Shown piece by piece: positions 37,414 to 46,726 of a DNA stretch of 64,000 bases (positions are counted from its first letter, which is position 1; every line of letters begins with the position of its first letter). This DNA is from Meiothermus hypogaeus (GTDB lineage: Bacteria > Deinococcota > Deinococci > Deinococcales > Thermaceae), in NCBI RefSeq assembly GCF_003574035.1, contig NZ_QWKY01000003.1, forward strand, positions 36,917 through 100,916, written 5' to 3'. Below the pieces are notes generated by a model, which searched no databases, had not been told where the DNA came from, and saw only the letters and a list, made by a program, of their open reading frames with translations. The translations under genes and the position numbers were made by a program.

Positions 37414-38022
37414 TCAAAGTATCTCCTGCACCTCCGGGGCCACCACAATATGACACTTGCGGCAGCGCGGCTCGTAGGCCTCGCTGGCCCCCACCAGGAT
37501 CACGGGATCGTCGTAGCGGGCTGGTTTGCCGTTCACAAAGCGCTGGGTGCGGGTTGCAGGAGCTCCACAAACCGGGCACACGGCATAAAGTTTTTCCACG
37601 TACTCGGCACGGGTTAAAAGGTTGGGCATAATGCCAAAGGGCTCTCCACGAAAGTCCATGTCCAGACCGGCGCAAATCACCCGCACGCCCTTGTCGGCAA
37701 GCTCCAGCACTAGCGGTATCAAACCCTCGTCAAAAAACTGTGCTTCATCCACTGCCACTACATCGGGAAGAGGCTCGGTCAGATGGGCCCGCAGCTCTGC
37801 TGAATCGTACACCGCAATAGCCTCTGCGCGCCTGCCGTCATGGCTCGAGACATCTGTTGCGTGGTAGCGGGCGTCTATGCGCGGCTTGAATACCAGCACC
37901 CGCTGCCGGGCAATCAGGGCGCGCTTGATACGCCGAATCAGCTCGTCGGACTTTCCCGAGAACATCGGCCCAACCACTACCTCAATCCAACCCTGGTGGT
38001 GCGGAAGATGGGGCAAGCTCAT
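37414..38022 (-). CDS. tdk: Thymidine kinase (type II, zinc-binding)
   Basis: This 202-aa enzyme salvages thymidine by phosphorylation. The P-loop is [15 protein letters not shown], the DExx-like element is [12 protein letters not shown], and the lasso domain zinc ligands are in [14 protein letters not shown] and CRKCH. The length is standard. It converges on the hsp20 gene after 62 bp. Downstream of its start lies repeat copy 5. Confidence 0.96.
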   Translation of the reverse strand: MSLPHLPHHQGWIEVVVGPMFSGKSDELIRRIKRALIARQRVLVFKPRIDARYHATDVSSHDGRRAEAIAVYDSAELRAHLTEPLPDVVAVDEAQFFDEGLIPLVLELADKGVRVICAGLDMDFRGEPFGIMPNLLTRAEYVEKLYAVCPVCGAPATRTQRFVNGKPARYDDPVILVGASEAYEPRCRKCHIVVAPEVQEIL

Positions 38023-38187
38023 AACCGGGGCCTAGCATATAGCATTGGCGGTATCGCCGACAGAAAGCAAGAACAACCGAGCAATCCAGTCGGCCGGTAG
38101 CCGTGCATGGGCCAAGGTATAGAGTGCACGGTTCGCAGGTAACAAACAACCTTACTGCGCCAGGGTTCCATCCAGGACAAAGGGTTC

Positions 38188-38380
38188 TTATACCAGATTG
38201 GGTTGATTCTTTACCGAACAGCAGCGAATCTACCCGACCGAAGTTATCCGCGTAGCAGCGGGCAATACCGCCCGTTGGAAAGGGCGACGCTTTTTCACCG
38301 ACCGACAGGGAGCGGAATGCTATAGAAAGACAACCTCTGGGATATTTGGTTTTGCAACGGTCTATTTGCATCCGGTATTA
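38188..38380 (+). repeat. MITE-like interspersed repeat, copy 5 (diverged), just before the CRISPR locus
   Basis: The full-length copy of about 193 bp starts TTATACCAGATTGGG and ends CATCCGGTATTA. Both hairpins are partly decayed, and the core has several changes (GCGTAGCAGCGGGCAATACC). It is the last copy in the window and marks the boundary between the housekeeping region and the cas operon. The rest of 38023-38525 holds no other gene. A weak inverted pair, TGCTTG/CAAGCA (38482-38517), lies upstream of cas3. Confidence 0.7.
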
Positions 38381-38525
38381 GGACGGTCTCCAAGAACTGC
38401 CGCTATTGAGCGGTAGAACATTTAGCATACTCTACTCAGATTATTTTCTAATACTTGTTATCATTTCTAAAAAATGGACAGTGCTTGGACGGGATTGTGC
38501 TAACTTTGCGACAAGCAAAACTGCC

Positions 38526-41500
38526 ATGTTCGGTCCGCCGGAACTCAACTACCATCAGAGCAAAGCCTTGCGACTCCTACGGTTGCTGGAACTCCTGCAA
38601 CAAAAGCCCTGGAAGCCGGCCGAGCTGCGACAGGAGCTGGGCCTGGGCGAGCGGGCCATCTTCGACTACCTGAACGAGGTAGAAGCCCTAGCCGAGCGCC
38701 TGGGATTGCGCTTTGTGCACAACGCCTTGCGCAGTACTTACCAGGTCGAGGTGGTGGAGCGCCTGAGCCTGACCGAGGCGGTGGTGGCTTTTACTGCCAT
38801 CCGGATGCTGGCCCACCACGCACCGGGAACCAACAAGACCTACCAGGAAGCCCTGCGCAAGCTAGCCAAGCACCTCCCTGAGCCGCTCAAAACCCTAGCT
38901 CTAAAAAGCACCGAGGCCTTGCAGCTTCGTCCTCCCAGCCTGAGCGGGGCCAACCTCGAGACCCTGACCCAAGGCTGGCTGGAGCGGCGGGTGGTGGCTT
39001 TCGAGTATCGCATCCCGCAGGGTGGGGTCTTTGGGGTGGAACTCGAGACCTATTTCATCGAGGTTTCGCGGGCCAACATGGCCGTGTATGTCATCGGGAA
39101 AGACCGCTTGTATGGCCGCAACATCCATTACCTGGACAACCTTAGAACCTACAAACTCGAGCGCATCCAGCGGCCCCGCTTGCTGGAGGCCTCCTATAGC
39201 ATTCCCGACGATTTCGACCCAGGCCTGTACCTCTCGACCGCCTGGGGCATTGTGGGCGGCGAAAACCCGCAAAAAGTATTGCTTCGCTTCACGCCGGAAG
39301 CCAGCGAACGCATCCGTGAAGGGGGCTATCCCAATCTTTCTATCCTTGAGCAGCTCGAGGGCGGCGACACTCTCGTTGAAATTACCGTTGGCACCGATCA
39401 TACTGGATTCCCCCTCGAGCTGCTTCCTTGGATACAAAGCTGGGGGCCCCGGGTGGAAGTACTAAAGCCCACCAGCCTGCGGCAGAAGTGGCTGGCCGAG
39501 GCCCGCCAGCTGCTCGAACGGTACGACCCCCAGAGGGTGACGGGCCCCAAAACCTACTGGGCCCACACCCACAAAGACCCCACCCGCTGGCAAACCCTGC
39601 AGGAACATGCCACCCAGGTAGCCCGCCTGGCCGCCGAAAAAGCCCGCCCCTTTGGCGATTCGGAGAAGGCCGACCTAGCGGGAAAGCTCCACGACCTGGG
39701 CAAATACGGCGACCTCTTCCAGCGCCGCCTCGAGGGCAAGGAAAAAGGCCTCGACCACTGGTCGGCGGGGGCTCATGTGGCCCTGTTCGAGTACCGCGCC
39801 CCCGAGTTGGCTTTGGCCATTCAGGGCCATCACATCGGGATCCAGAGTGGGGCCAAAGAATGCCTCAGGAAGATGAAGCTACGGGAAGATGGCCAGGGCT
39901 ACCCGCCCGAGCTGCGCCTGAGTGAGACCCGCCTGGAGGTGCTTCAAGAACGCTTGCAATCCGACGGCCTCGAGTTACCCCCAGCCAGCCAGGCCCAGAT
40001 AGCGCTACCTCAAAGCGCCGCGGCCATGCTCGAGACCCGGATGCTCTTCTCGGCCCTGGTGGACGCCGACTTTCTGGACACCGAGCGGCACATGCAGGGC
40101 GAGGTGCGGCCCAGCCCTCCCCCATTGCAAGCAGCGCTGGCCTTAGAGAAGCTCGAGGCCCACCTGCAGGCACTCGCAAACCAGGAAGGTCTGCCCCAGC
40201 CCATTCGCGCGCTTCGTCGGGAAGTCGGCCAAGCCTGTGCAGAAGCTGCACATACACCGACCCGGCTATTCACCCTCACTGCCCCCACCGGCAGTGGCAA
40301 AACCCTGGCCATGCTGCATTTCGCCCTGAGGCGGGCCGTGCAAGACCCACGCATAAGGCGCATCGTGGTGGTGCTGCCCTACCTGTCTATCCTCGACCAG
40401 ACCGTACACATCTACCGCGAGCTGTTCGCCGATTTTGGGCCCCACTACATCCTTGAAGACCACAGCCTGGCCTACCGACCGCTGCCCAAGCAGCCCTCCG
40501 ACGAGCAAGACATACTCGAGCGCGAGCGCCGGCTGCTCGCAGAAAACTGGGAAGCCCCCATCATCCTGACCACGCATGTGCAACTGCTGGAGAGCCTACA
40601 CGCCAATCGTCCGGGTGCCTGTCGCAAGCTACACAACCTGGCCGGGAGCGTGCTGCTGTTCGACGAGGTACAAACCCTGCCCACCTACCTGGCTGTACCT
40701 ACCCTCAAGACTCTTTCGCACCTGGCCAGCGACAAGTACGGCTCGGTGGTGGTTTTTGCTACCGCCACCCAGCCCGCCTTCGATAGCCTGCACGAAAAGG
40801 TGCAGGAAAACGAACCCCAAGGTTGGCAGCCGCAGGAAATTGTGCCCAACCCTGCCGCGCTTTTTGCGCAAAGCAAACGGGTAGAGGTGGAGTGGTGGCT
40901 CAAGCAACCCACCCCCGACCTGGCCCTGGTGACCCTACTGGCCGCCGATGACCAGGCCCTCGCGGTGCTCAACCTCAAACGACAGGCCCATACGCTCTTT
41001 CGGCTGGCCCAGGAGCGTAGCCTGGAGGGGCTTTATCACCTATCCACCGCGCTGTGTCCGGCCCACCGGAAGAAGGTGCTGGGGCAGATCAAAGCCCGTC
41101 TGGATCGGCGAGAACCTTGCCGCTTGATCGCTACCCAGGTGGTGGAAGCCGGGGTGGAGCTCGACTTTCCGGTGGGCTACCGGGCCCTGGCGCCCCTCGA
41201 GGCCATCGCCCAGACTGCCGGGCGGGTCAACCGACATGGGCTGCGCCGGGAAGGGCGCCTGGTGGTCTTTTTGCCCGAGGACGAGGGCTATCCCGATAAA
41301 GCGTATGCACAAGCCGCCCAGCTAACCCGCGCTTTGCTGGCCGAGGGAGAGCTGACCCTCGAGCCCACCACCTTCCGCCGGTATTACCAAAGCCTCTACG
41401 GTCTGCAAAGCGTAAGCGACCCCAAAATCGAACAGTTCATCAAAACCCAAAACTACGCCGAACTCGCCCGCCGCTACCGCATCATCGAAACCCCCGCAGT

Positions 41501-41780
41501 GAATGTGGTGGTGCCCTACAACGAGGAGGCCCTGGCCCTCATGCAAGAAGCCCGTGACAAGGGGATTGCCGCCGACTGGATTCACCGGGCCCGCCCCTAC
41601 ACGGTGCCCTTCTTTTTGCCCCACGGCGCGCCGCCAACCTTCTTAGAGACGGTTTTTCTGCGTTTTGGCCGCGAGCGCAGCGAAGTGTCCGATTGGTTTT
41701 TATGCCCCGACCGCACGTGCTACGACCCCATACTGGGCTTTACCCCTGCCGAGGGCGGACAGGCGGGTTTGGTTATTTGA
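38526..41780 (+). CDS. cas3: Cas3 HD-nuclease/helicase fused to an N-terminal HTH-WYL regulator
   Basis: This 1084-aa single reading frame joins two proteins usually separate. Residues 10-65 form a winged helix. About 150-215 is a WYL-type domain, with VYVIGKDRLYGRN where WYL proteins carry their motif, and 248-332 is a WCX-like extension. Cas3 follows: HD nuclease (H361, HD at 389-390, GHH at 434-436), Walker A APTGSGKT (586-593), DEVQ (713-716), and motif VI QTAGRVNRHG (896-905). Cas3 unwinds and degrades Cascade-marked DNA. The first in-frame ATG was taken as start; there is no ribosome binding site. An in-frame TTG 40 codons upstream is less likely. cas5 starts 51 bp later. Confidence 0.92.
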   Translation: MFGPPELNYHQSKALRLLRLLELLQQKPWKPAELRQELGLGERAIFDYLNEVEALAERLGLRFVHNALRSTYQVEVVERLSLTEAVVAFTAIRMLAHHAPGTNKTYQEALRKLAKHLPEPLKTLALKSTEALQLRPPSLSGANLETLTQGWLERRVVAFEYRIPQGGVFGVELETYFIEVSRANMAVYVIGKDRLYGRNIHYLDNLRTYKLERIQRPRLLEASYSIPDDFDPGLYLSTAWGIVGGENPQKVLLRFTPEASERIREGGYPNLSILEQLEGGDTLVEITVGTDHTGFPLELLPWIQSWGPRVEVLKPTSLRQKWLAEARQLLERYDPQRVTGPKTYWAHTHKDPTRWQTLQEHATQVARLAAEKARPFGDSEKADLAGKLHDLGKYGDLFQRRLEGKEKGLDHWSAGAHVALFEYRAPELALAIQGHHIGIQSGAKECLRKMKLREDGQGYPPELRLSETRLEVLQERLQSDGLELPPASQAQIALPQSAAAMLETRMLFSALVDADFLDTERHMQGEVRPSPPPLQAALALEKLEAHLQALANQEGLPQPIRALRREVGQACAEAAHTPTRLFTLTAPTGSGKTLAMLHFALRRAVQDPRIRRIVVVLPYLSILDQTVHIYRELFADFGPHYILEDHSLAYRPLPKQPSDEQDILERERRLLAENWEAPIILTTHVQLLESLHANRPGACRKLHNLAGSVLLFDEVQTLPTYLAVPTLKTLSHLASDKYGSVVVFATATQPAFDSLHEKVQENEPQGWQPQEIVPNPAALFAQSKRVEVEWWLKQPTPDLALVTLLAADDQALAVLNLKRQAHTLFRLAQERSLEGLYHLSTALCPAHRKKVLGQIKARLDRREPCRLIATQVVEAGVELDFPVGYRALAPLEAIAQTAGRVNRHGLRREGRLVVFLPEDEGYPDKAYAQAAQLTRALLAEGELTLEPTTFRRYYQSLYGLQSVSDPKIEQFIKTQNYAELARRYRIIETPAVNVVVPYNEEALALMQEARDKGIAADWIHRARPYTVPFFLPHGAPPTFLETVFLRFGRERSEVSDWFLCPDRTCYDPILGFTPAEGGQAGLVI

Positions 41781-41831
41781 ACACCGAGGGTGCAGGAGCG
41801 ATGACTATGTTGTTTTGCAAAAGGAGGTCGT

Positions 41832-42578
41832 ATGCGAAGTTTTATGCTCGAGGTTTGGGGCGAGCTGGCCTGTTTTACAAGGCCAGAGTTCAAGGTGGAG
41901 CGCTTCAGCTACCCCCTCATCACCCCCAGCGCAGCCCGGGGCATTTTCGATGCTATCTACCTGGACTTTGACCCCCAGAGCAAAAAGTCCCTCATGTACT
42001 GGCAGGTGGAGCGCATCGAGGTGCTCAGGCCGGTACGCTACATCAGCCTGATGCGCAACGAGGTCAAGGAAAAGGCCAGCCTGCGCAACATCCAGGCCTG
42101 GATGAAAGACCCCGCCAGCCTCGAGCCCCTCTATGCCGACGCCACCAGGGACGAAACCGGCCAAGACACCAGGGGCCGAACCCAGCGCCAGACCATGGCC
42201 CTCAAGGACGTGCGCTACCGCCTGAGTGCCCACGCGGTGCTCTACCGCGAAGACCCCGCTTTGCGCCAGAAGATTGAGCACAGCTTTGAACGGCGGGCCC
42301 GGGCCGGGCAGTGCATCTACCAACCCTACCTGGGCTGCCGCGAGTTTACCGGCTACTTTCGACTGGCCGAATCCGGCGAAGAGGCCCGGCCTGTGGACTA
42401 CAACGAAAAGATCGGCTGGATGCTCTACGACGTCTACAACCTCTCGCGCCCGGGGTCCCCGCTGCGTACCGACAAAGGGGAAAAGCCGCGCATCAGCCTG
42501 TTTGAGGCTGAGGTGGTGAAGGGGGTGCTGCTGGTGCCCCCCTACGATAGCGAGCAGGTGAAGAAGGGGGTGGGCTGA
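41832..42578 (+). CDS. cas5c: Type I-C Cas5 (Cas5c/Cas5d)
   Basis: This 248-aa RAMP protein begins [20 protein letters not shown], has the Cas5d-like [17 protein letters not shown], and a late FTGYFRLAE. In type I-C systems Cas5 replaces Cas6: it cuts pre-crRNA and caps the 5' handle of the Cascade complex. No cas6 is present in this locus, which fits. I could not assign its catalytic residues by eye. A very strong AAAAGGAGG precedes the ATG, and its stop overlaps the next start (TGATG). Confidence 0.9.
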   Translation: MRSFMLEVWGELACFTRPEFKVERFSYPLITPSAARGIFDAIYLDFDPQSKKSLMYWQVERIEVLRPVRYISLMRNEVKEKASLRNIQAWMKDPASLEPLYADATRDETGQDTRGRTQRQTMALKDVRYRLSAHAVLYREDPALRQKIEHSFERRARAGQCIYQPYLGCREFTGYFRLAESGEEARPVDYNEKIGWMLYDVYNLSRPGSPLRTDKGEKPRISLFEAEVVKGVLLVPPYDSEQVKKGVG

Positions 42579-44443
42579 TGCTTGCGCAGTTGGTGGAGTA
42601 CGCCCGGCAAAAAGGCTTGGGCACCGAACCCGGCTTTACCAGCAAAGAGCTTCGCTGGCTGGCCGGGGTGAGTCCCGAGGGAGAGTTGACCGAACTAATT
42701 CCGTTGGATCAGGTGAAAATAGCCCCCGACCTCTCCCAGCCCGACATGATGGGCCTGCCTGGCTACCTGCGGACACAAGGCCACACTGTGGAGCAGGCCG
42801 CCCACTTCCTGGCCGACACCTGCGCGGTGGTGTTCGGCCTGCCCGAGCGGGACGCCGCAGGGAATATCAAAAAGCCCGATGAGCACAGCAAAAACCTCCA
42901 GAAGCAAGCCACCTTCCGGCTGCTCATCCAGCTAGCGGCCAAAAACGTACCGCTCCTCAAGCCCATCGCCCAGGCGCTCTCCGACCCCCAGCAGGTGCAG
43001 GCTTTTTTGCAGAAGCTCGAGGCCCAAGCCCAGAAAAAGGGTGCGGAAAAGCTCAGGCCCACGGATAAGATCTCCTTTTTCGTGCAGGGCCGGTGTGTGC
43101 TGGACTGCCCCGACTGGCACGATTGGTGGCGGCAGTTTAGGGCCCAGGCCTTCCCCAGGTCGGGCGCAGCGGGCCAGATGCCCTCGTTTGCGAGTGGCGA
43201 GCTTGTCACCCCGGCTTCCACCCACCCCAAGGTCACCCGGCTGGGCGGGAGCGCCTTTGGCCACGCTTTGGTCACCTACGACAAGGAGGCCTTTGAGTCT
43301 TATGGCCTATCGCAGGGCGAAAACTCCGCTGTAGAGGAAGCGGCTGCGGCTGCCTACCGGGCCGGGCTGGACACGCTCTTGGAAAAAGCCCAAACCCTGG
43401 GCGAGATGAAGGTGGTGGTCTGGTACGACCGCGAGATCCCCGAAGAAGACGACTTCTTCCGCGACCTTTTTGCTCCTGGTAGCAGCGAGGCGGAAGAGCT
43501 ACAGGCCTTAGAGCGTGCCTACCGGGTGCTGCAAGCCCTCAAAGCCGGCCAGATGCCCCCACAAATACGCAACAGCCGCTTCTTCGCTACCGCCATGAGC
43601 CCGGCCTCGGGCCGGGTGATGGTGCGCGACTGGCAAATCGGCCAGCTGGAAGAGTTTGTGGAGGCGGTAAAAACCTGGTTCGAGCACCTGACCATCGTGC
43701 GCCGTTCGGGCGACCGCGCCGCCAGCCTGCCGGGGCTCAACCGCCTCTTCCTGAGCCTGCAGCGGCCCAAGTCCCCCGAGCAAAAGCTGGACGACTACCT
43801 CAAGCCCATCAAAACCTTGCAAGTGCCCTTATGGCGGGCGGCTTTGAACCCTAAAATGTCCATCCCTTACGCGGCGGTAGCCAAAATAATGGAGACCCAT
43901 ACCGCCGAGGTGATGACCGGGGCCTTTAGCGAGGCCCTGCGCGCCCAAAAGCCCGACGCTGCCGCCCTGGGGCGCATCTACGCCCGCATGGGGCTTTTGA
44001 AGGCCTACCACATCCGCAAAGGAGGAAGCATGAGCACTGCCCTAGACCCCCAGCACCCTAGTTCGTCCTACCACTGTGGCCGCTTGATGTGCCTCTTGGC
44101 CCAGATCCAGGAGGCCGCCAGTGAGTCCGACATCAACGCCGGGGTGGTGCAGCGTTACTACGGCGCGGCCAGCAGCACCCCGGCCCTGGTGCTGGGCCGC
44201 CTGACCCGGCTCTCGCAGCACCACCTGGCCAGGATGGCCAAAGACTCACCGGGCCTGGCCCACTGGTTCAACAGCCAACTGGCCCAGGTCTGGAGCGCCC
44301 TGGGGCCTACCCTCCCCCGCACCCTGAGCCTGGAAGAGCAAAGCCTTTTTGCCCTGGGCTACTACCACCAGCTGGCCCAAAGCCGCAAGAAGGAAGCTAC
44401 CCAAACCCAAGACCCTTCAGCACCCAGCCTGTCTCGAGAGTAA
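42578..44443 (+). CDS. cas8c: Type I-C large subunit Cas8c (Csd1)
   Basis: This 621-aa Csd1-family protein recognises the PAM and holds the Cascade backbone. It begins [15 protein letters not shown], and has the family region [15 protein letters not shown] and the C-terminal helical part. Its ATG overlaps the cas5 stop. Inside the gene, AAAGGAGG (44018-44025) sits four bases before an in-frame ATG at 44030. This creates the expected internal start for the small subunit Cas11c. Confidence 0.92.
   Translation: MLAQLVEYARQKGLGTEPGFTSKELRWLAGVSPEGELTELIPLDQVKIAPDLSQPDMMGLPGYLRTQGHTVEQAAHFLADTCAVVFGLPERDAAGNIKKPDEHSKNLQKQATFRLLIQLAAKNVPLLKPIAQALSDPQQVQAFLQKLEAQAQKKGAEKLRPTDKISFFVQGRCVLDCPDWHDWWRQFRAQAFPRSGAAGQMPSFASGELVTPASTHPKVTRLGGSAFGHALVTYDKEAFESYGLSQGENSAVEEAAAAAYRAGLDTLLEKAQTLGEMKVVVWYDREIPEEDDFFRDLFAPGSSEAEELQALERAYRVLQALKAGQMPPQIRNSRFFATAMSPASGRVMVRDWQIGQLEEFVEAVKTWFEHLTIVRRSGDRAASLPGLNRLFLSLQRPKSPEQKLDDYLKPIKTLQVPLWRAALNPKMSIPYAAVAKIMETHTAEVMTGAFSEALRAQKPDAAALGRIYARMGLLKAYHIRKGGSMSTALDPQHPSSSYHCGRLMCLLAQIQEAASESDINAGVVQRYYGAASSTPALVLGRLTRLSQHHLARMAKDSPGLAHWFNSQLAQVWSALGPTLPRTLSLEEQSLFALGYYHQLAQSRKKEATQTQDPSAPSLSRE
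44030..44443 (+). CDS. cas11c: Cas11c small subunit from an internal start inside cas8c
   Basis: In-frame internal ATG (codon 485 of cas8c) with AAAGGAGG four bases upstream, better than the site of many full genes here. The 137-aa product starts [19 protein letters not shown], is all helical and ends with a charged tail. Type I-C systems studied elsewhere make their Cas11 small subunit by just such internal translation, so this is an expected but sequence-supported product. It would form the Cascade belly and stabilise DNA binding. Confidence 0.8.
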   Translation: MSTALDPQHPSSSYHCGRLMCLLAQIQEAASESDINAGVVQRYYGAASSTPALVLGRLTRLSQHHLARMAKDSPGLAHWFNSQLAQVWSALGPTLPRTLSLEEQSLFALGYYHQLAQSRKKEATQTQDPSAPSLSRE

Positions 44444-44454
44444 GGAGGCCCTGT

Positions 44455-45441
44455 ATGTCCCAGCCCATTCAAAACCGCTACGAGTTTTTGCTTTTTTTCG
44501 ACGTACAAGACGGCAACCCCAACGGCGACCCCGATAGCGGTAACGCCCCCCGCATAGACCCGGAAGACGGCCACGGCCTGGTGAGCGACGTGGCCCTTAA
44601 GCGGCGCATCCGCAACTACGCCCAGGCTGCCGGGGCCAGCATTTTTGTTCAGCACGGCACCAACCTCAACCGCTCCATCTTCGAGGCCCACGAGAAAACC
44701 GAGGGTGGGTTCACCGCAACCAAAACCAAGGACAAGGTAGAAGCGGCCCGCCGCTGGATGTGCCAGCACTTCTTCGACGTGCGAACCTTTGGCGCAGTGA
44801 TGAGCACCGGGGCCAACGCCGGGCAGGTGCGGGGGCCGGTACAGATTACCTTTGCCCGAAGCCTCGACCCCATCTTCCCCGCCGAGTTCAGCATCACCCG
44901 CGGCGCGGTGGCCGAGGACGTCAAGAACGCCAAAACCCTGGAAGACTACCTGCGCTGGGAGAAAGAACAACCCGAGGACAAGCTGCGCACCATGGGGCGC
45001 AAGAGCCAGGTGGCCTATGGCTTATACCTGGCCAAAGGCTTCATCAGCGCCCACCTGGCCCAGGGCACCGGTTTTAGCCAGGCCGATCTTAAGCTTTTGG
45101 TGGAAGCCCTTTTGAACATGTACGACCACGACCGCAGCGCCTCCAAAGGCATGATGGCCACCCGAAGGCTCTTCCTCTTCCAGCACGCGGGCACCGACCC
45201 CCTCAACGCCGAGCAAAACAAGCGCCAGGCCATGCTGGGCTGCGCCCCTGCCCACCGCCTGCTAGACCTGGGGCAGGTGGTCTCGGTGCGCCTTTTGGAC
45301 GAAAGCAAGCCGCCCCGCCGCTTTGCCGACTACGAAGTAACCGCCGACCCCTCCCGGCTGCCCAGGGGGGTGCGGATGTTGGAACTAGACGCCTGGGACG
45401 AGGCCCGCTTTGACCGCTGGATGGGAGGGCAGGATGCCTAG
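44455..45441 (+). CDS. cas7c: Type I-C backbone subunit Cas7 (Csd2)
   Basis: This 328-aa RAMP of the Csd2 family polymerises along crRNA to form the Cascade backbone. The diagnostic opening is [20 protein letters not shown], followed by [18 protein letters not shown] and a central [26 protein letters not shown] precedes its ATG. The last 8 bases overlap the first codons of cmr1, so the type I-C and type III-B genes form one translational series. Confidence 0.95.
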   Translation: MSQPIQNRYEFLLFFDVQDGNPNGDPDSGNAPRIDPEDGHGLVSDVALKRRIRNYAQAAGASIFVQHGTNLNRSIFEAHEKTEGGFTATKTKDKVEAARRWMCQHFFDVRTFGAVMSTGANAGQVRGPVQITFARSLDPIFPAEFSITRGAVAEDVKNAKTLEDYLRWEKEQPEDKLRTMGRKSQVAYGLYLAKGFISAHLAQGTGFSQADLKLLVEALLNMYDHDRSASKGMMATRRLFLFQHAGTDPLNAEQNKRQAMLGCAPAHRLLDLGQVVSVRLLDESKPPRRFADYEVTADPSRLPRGVRMLELDAWDEARFDRWMGGQDA

Positions 45442-46726
45442 AACCATCCCCATTTCGCCCCCCGAACTCAAGACACCTGCGTTGGAGACCTGGACGCTCA
45501 GGCTCAAAACTATCACACCAATGTTCGGCGGCAGCGCCACCATGCGCGAGGTGGACGCAGACAACCCCGTGCGGGCTGCCAGTGTGCGCGGGCACCTGCG
45601 GTTTTGGTGGCGGGCTGTGGCGGGGGCGCAGTATGCCAGTGCGAAAGAGTTGTTCAAGGCGGAGGAGGAAATTTGGGGCAGTGATGCCATTCCAGGAAAA
45701 GTTTCCATAAAGGTATTGGAGGCGAGGGCATCAGAGCCCAAGCCTTGCTGTACTTTTGAGCATCCGCGAAGAGATGGGGGAACTGAGCTAAAAACCTACC
45801 CTTATTTTGACGAGTACCCCGGATATGCTCTTTTCCCGTTTCAGGGCAAGGCCCGGAAAGACAAACAAAGTGGCGTAATAACTATTACTGAGCAGCCATC
45901 TAAGTGTCTCGAAGAAGTAAGCTTTACCCTATGCCTTTCTTTTCCTAACTACATCAAGCCCCAAGTTGAACCGGCCGTCGCCTTTTGGCTAAAGCTTGGC
46001 GGAATAGGGGCGCGTACAAGGAGAGGCTGCGGAAGCCTAGAGATTGTTGAGGATTCGCTTCCTCAAAACACGAAGCTCGAATCTTTATTGGGTCGCAAAG
46101 CAAATAGTCTTCTCACAACGGTTCCAATCGTTTGTTTTGTGGGCGAAGAGAAAAAATCGCCCATCCGAGCATGGAAAGAGGCAGTCGAGGTTTACAAGGA
46201 GTTCCGGCAAGGAAAAGATTACGCCAGAGACCCAGGCTCTAATCCCAAATCTGCAAAACTCGGACGTTCAAGGTATCCAGAACCCGATACTATTCGCGAA
46301 ATGTTTTCGCAAGAGAGTTGGCGGCGCGAAGTAAAACATCCAGTTAGAGGCTTTCCTCGAGCCGATCTAGGCCTCCCGATAGTTTTTCACTTTCAGGAAG
46401 AAGGCCCTAAAGATGAAAACTTCTACCTCGAGTCCAACTTTTCACGCGGTTCACGGTTTGCCTCGCCGGTCATTACGAAAGCGATGAAAAAGAATAATGG
46501 CTATGCTCCGGCTATTATTCTGCTCAACGCACCTCATGTGTGGGAGGCTGGAAACTTTACGTTGAGGTTGCGTTCGGATGTGCATGTAATAAACGAGAAC
46601 TTTGTTAATCTTGATCGGCACAGTCGAGAGCACATACCACCGCTGAGAATGTTTGGCTCCAAACCGATTCGCGAAGCATTGTGGGATTTCATAAAGTCCA
46701 AGGACTACCAGGAGGTGCGCCTATGA
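45434..46726 (+). CDS. cmr1: Type III-B Cmr1
   Basis: This 430-aa RAMP is a head subunit of the Cmr complex. [16 protein letters not shown] and [19 protein letters not shown] are typical of the Cmr1 N-terminal domain, and [16 protein letters not shown] is the glycine-rich loop. The second half (about residues 85-420) uses noticeably more A/T-ending codons than cas7 and cas10, hinting at a different history or exchange. The start ATG overlaps the cas7 stop, and its own stop overlaps cas10 (ATGA). Confidence 0.9.
   Translation: MPRTIPISPPELKTPALETWTLRLKTITPMFGGSATMREVDADNPVRAASVRGHLRFWWRAVAGAQYASAKELFKAEEEIWGSDAIPGKVSIKVLEARASEPKPCCTFEHPRRDGGTELKTYPYFDEYPGYALFPFQGKARKDKQSGVITITEQPSKCLEEVSFTLCLSFPNYIKPQVEPAVAFWLKLGGIGARTRRGCGSLEIVEDSLPQNTKLESLLGRKANSLLTTVPIVCFVGEEKKSPIRAWKEAVEVYKEFRQGKDYARDPGSNPKSAKLGRSRYPEPDTIREMFSQESWRREVKHPVRGFPRADLGLPIVFHFQEEGPKDENFYLESNFSRGSRFASPVITKAMKKNNGYAPAIILLNAPHVWEAGNFTLRLRSDVHVINENFVNLDRHSREHIPPLRMFGSKPIREALWDFIKSKDYQEVRL

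Noticed and set aside
38406..38525. N-terminal extension of Cas3 by 40 residues from a TTG
   Set aside because: The extra residues are AT-rich and do not resemble the HTH family; the first ATG gives a proper winged-helix start.
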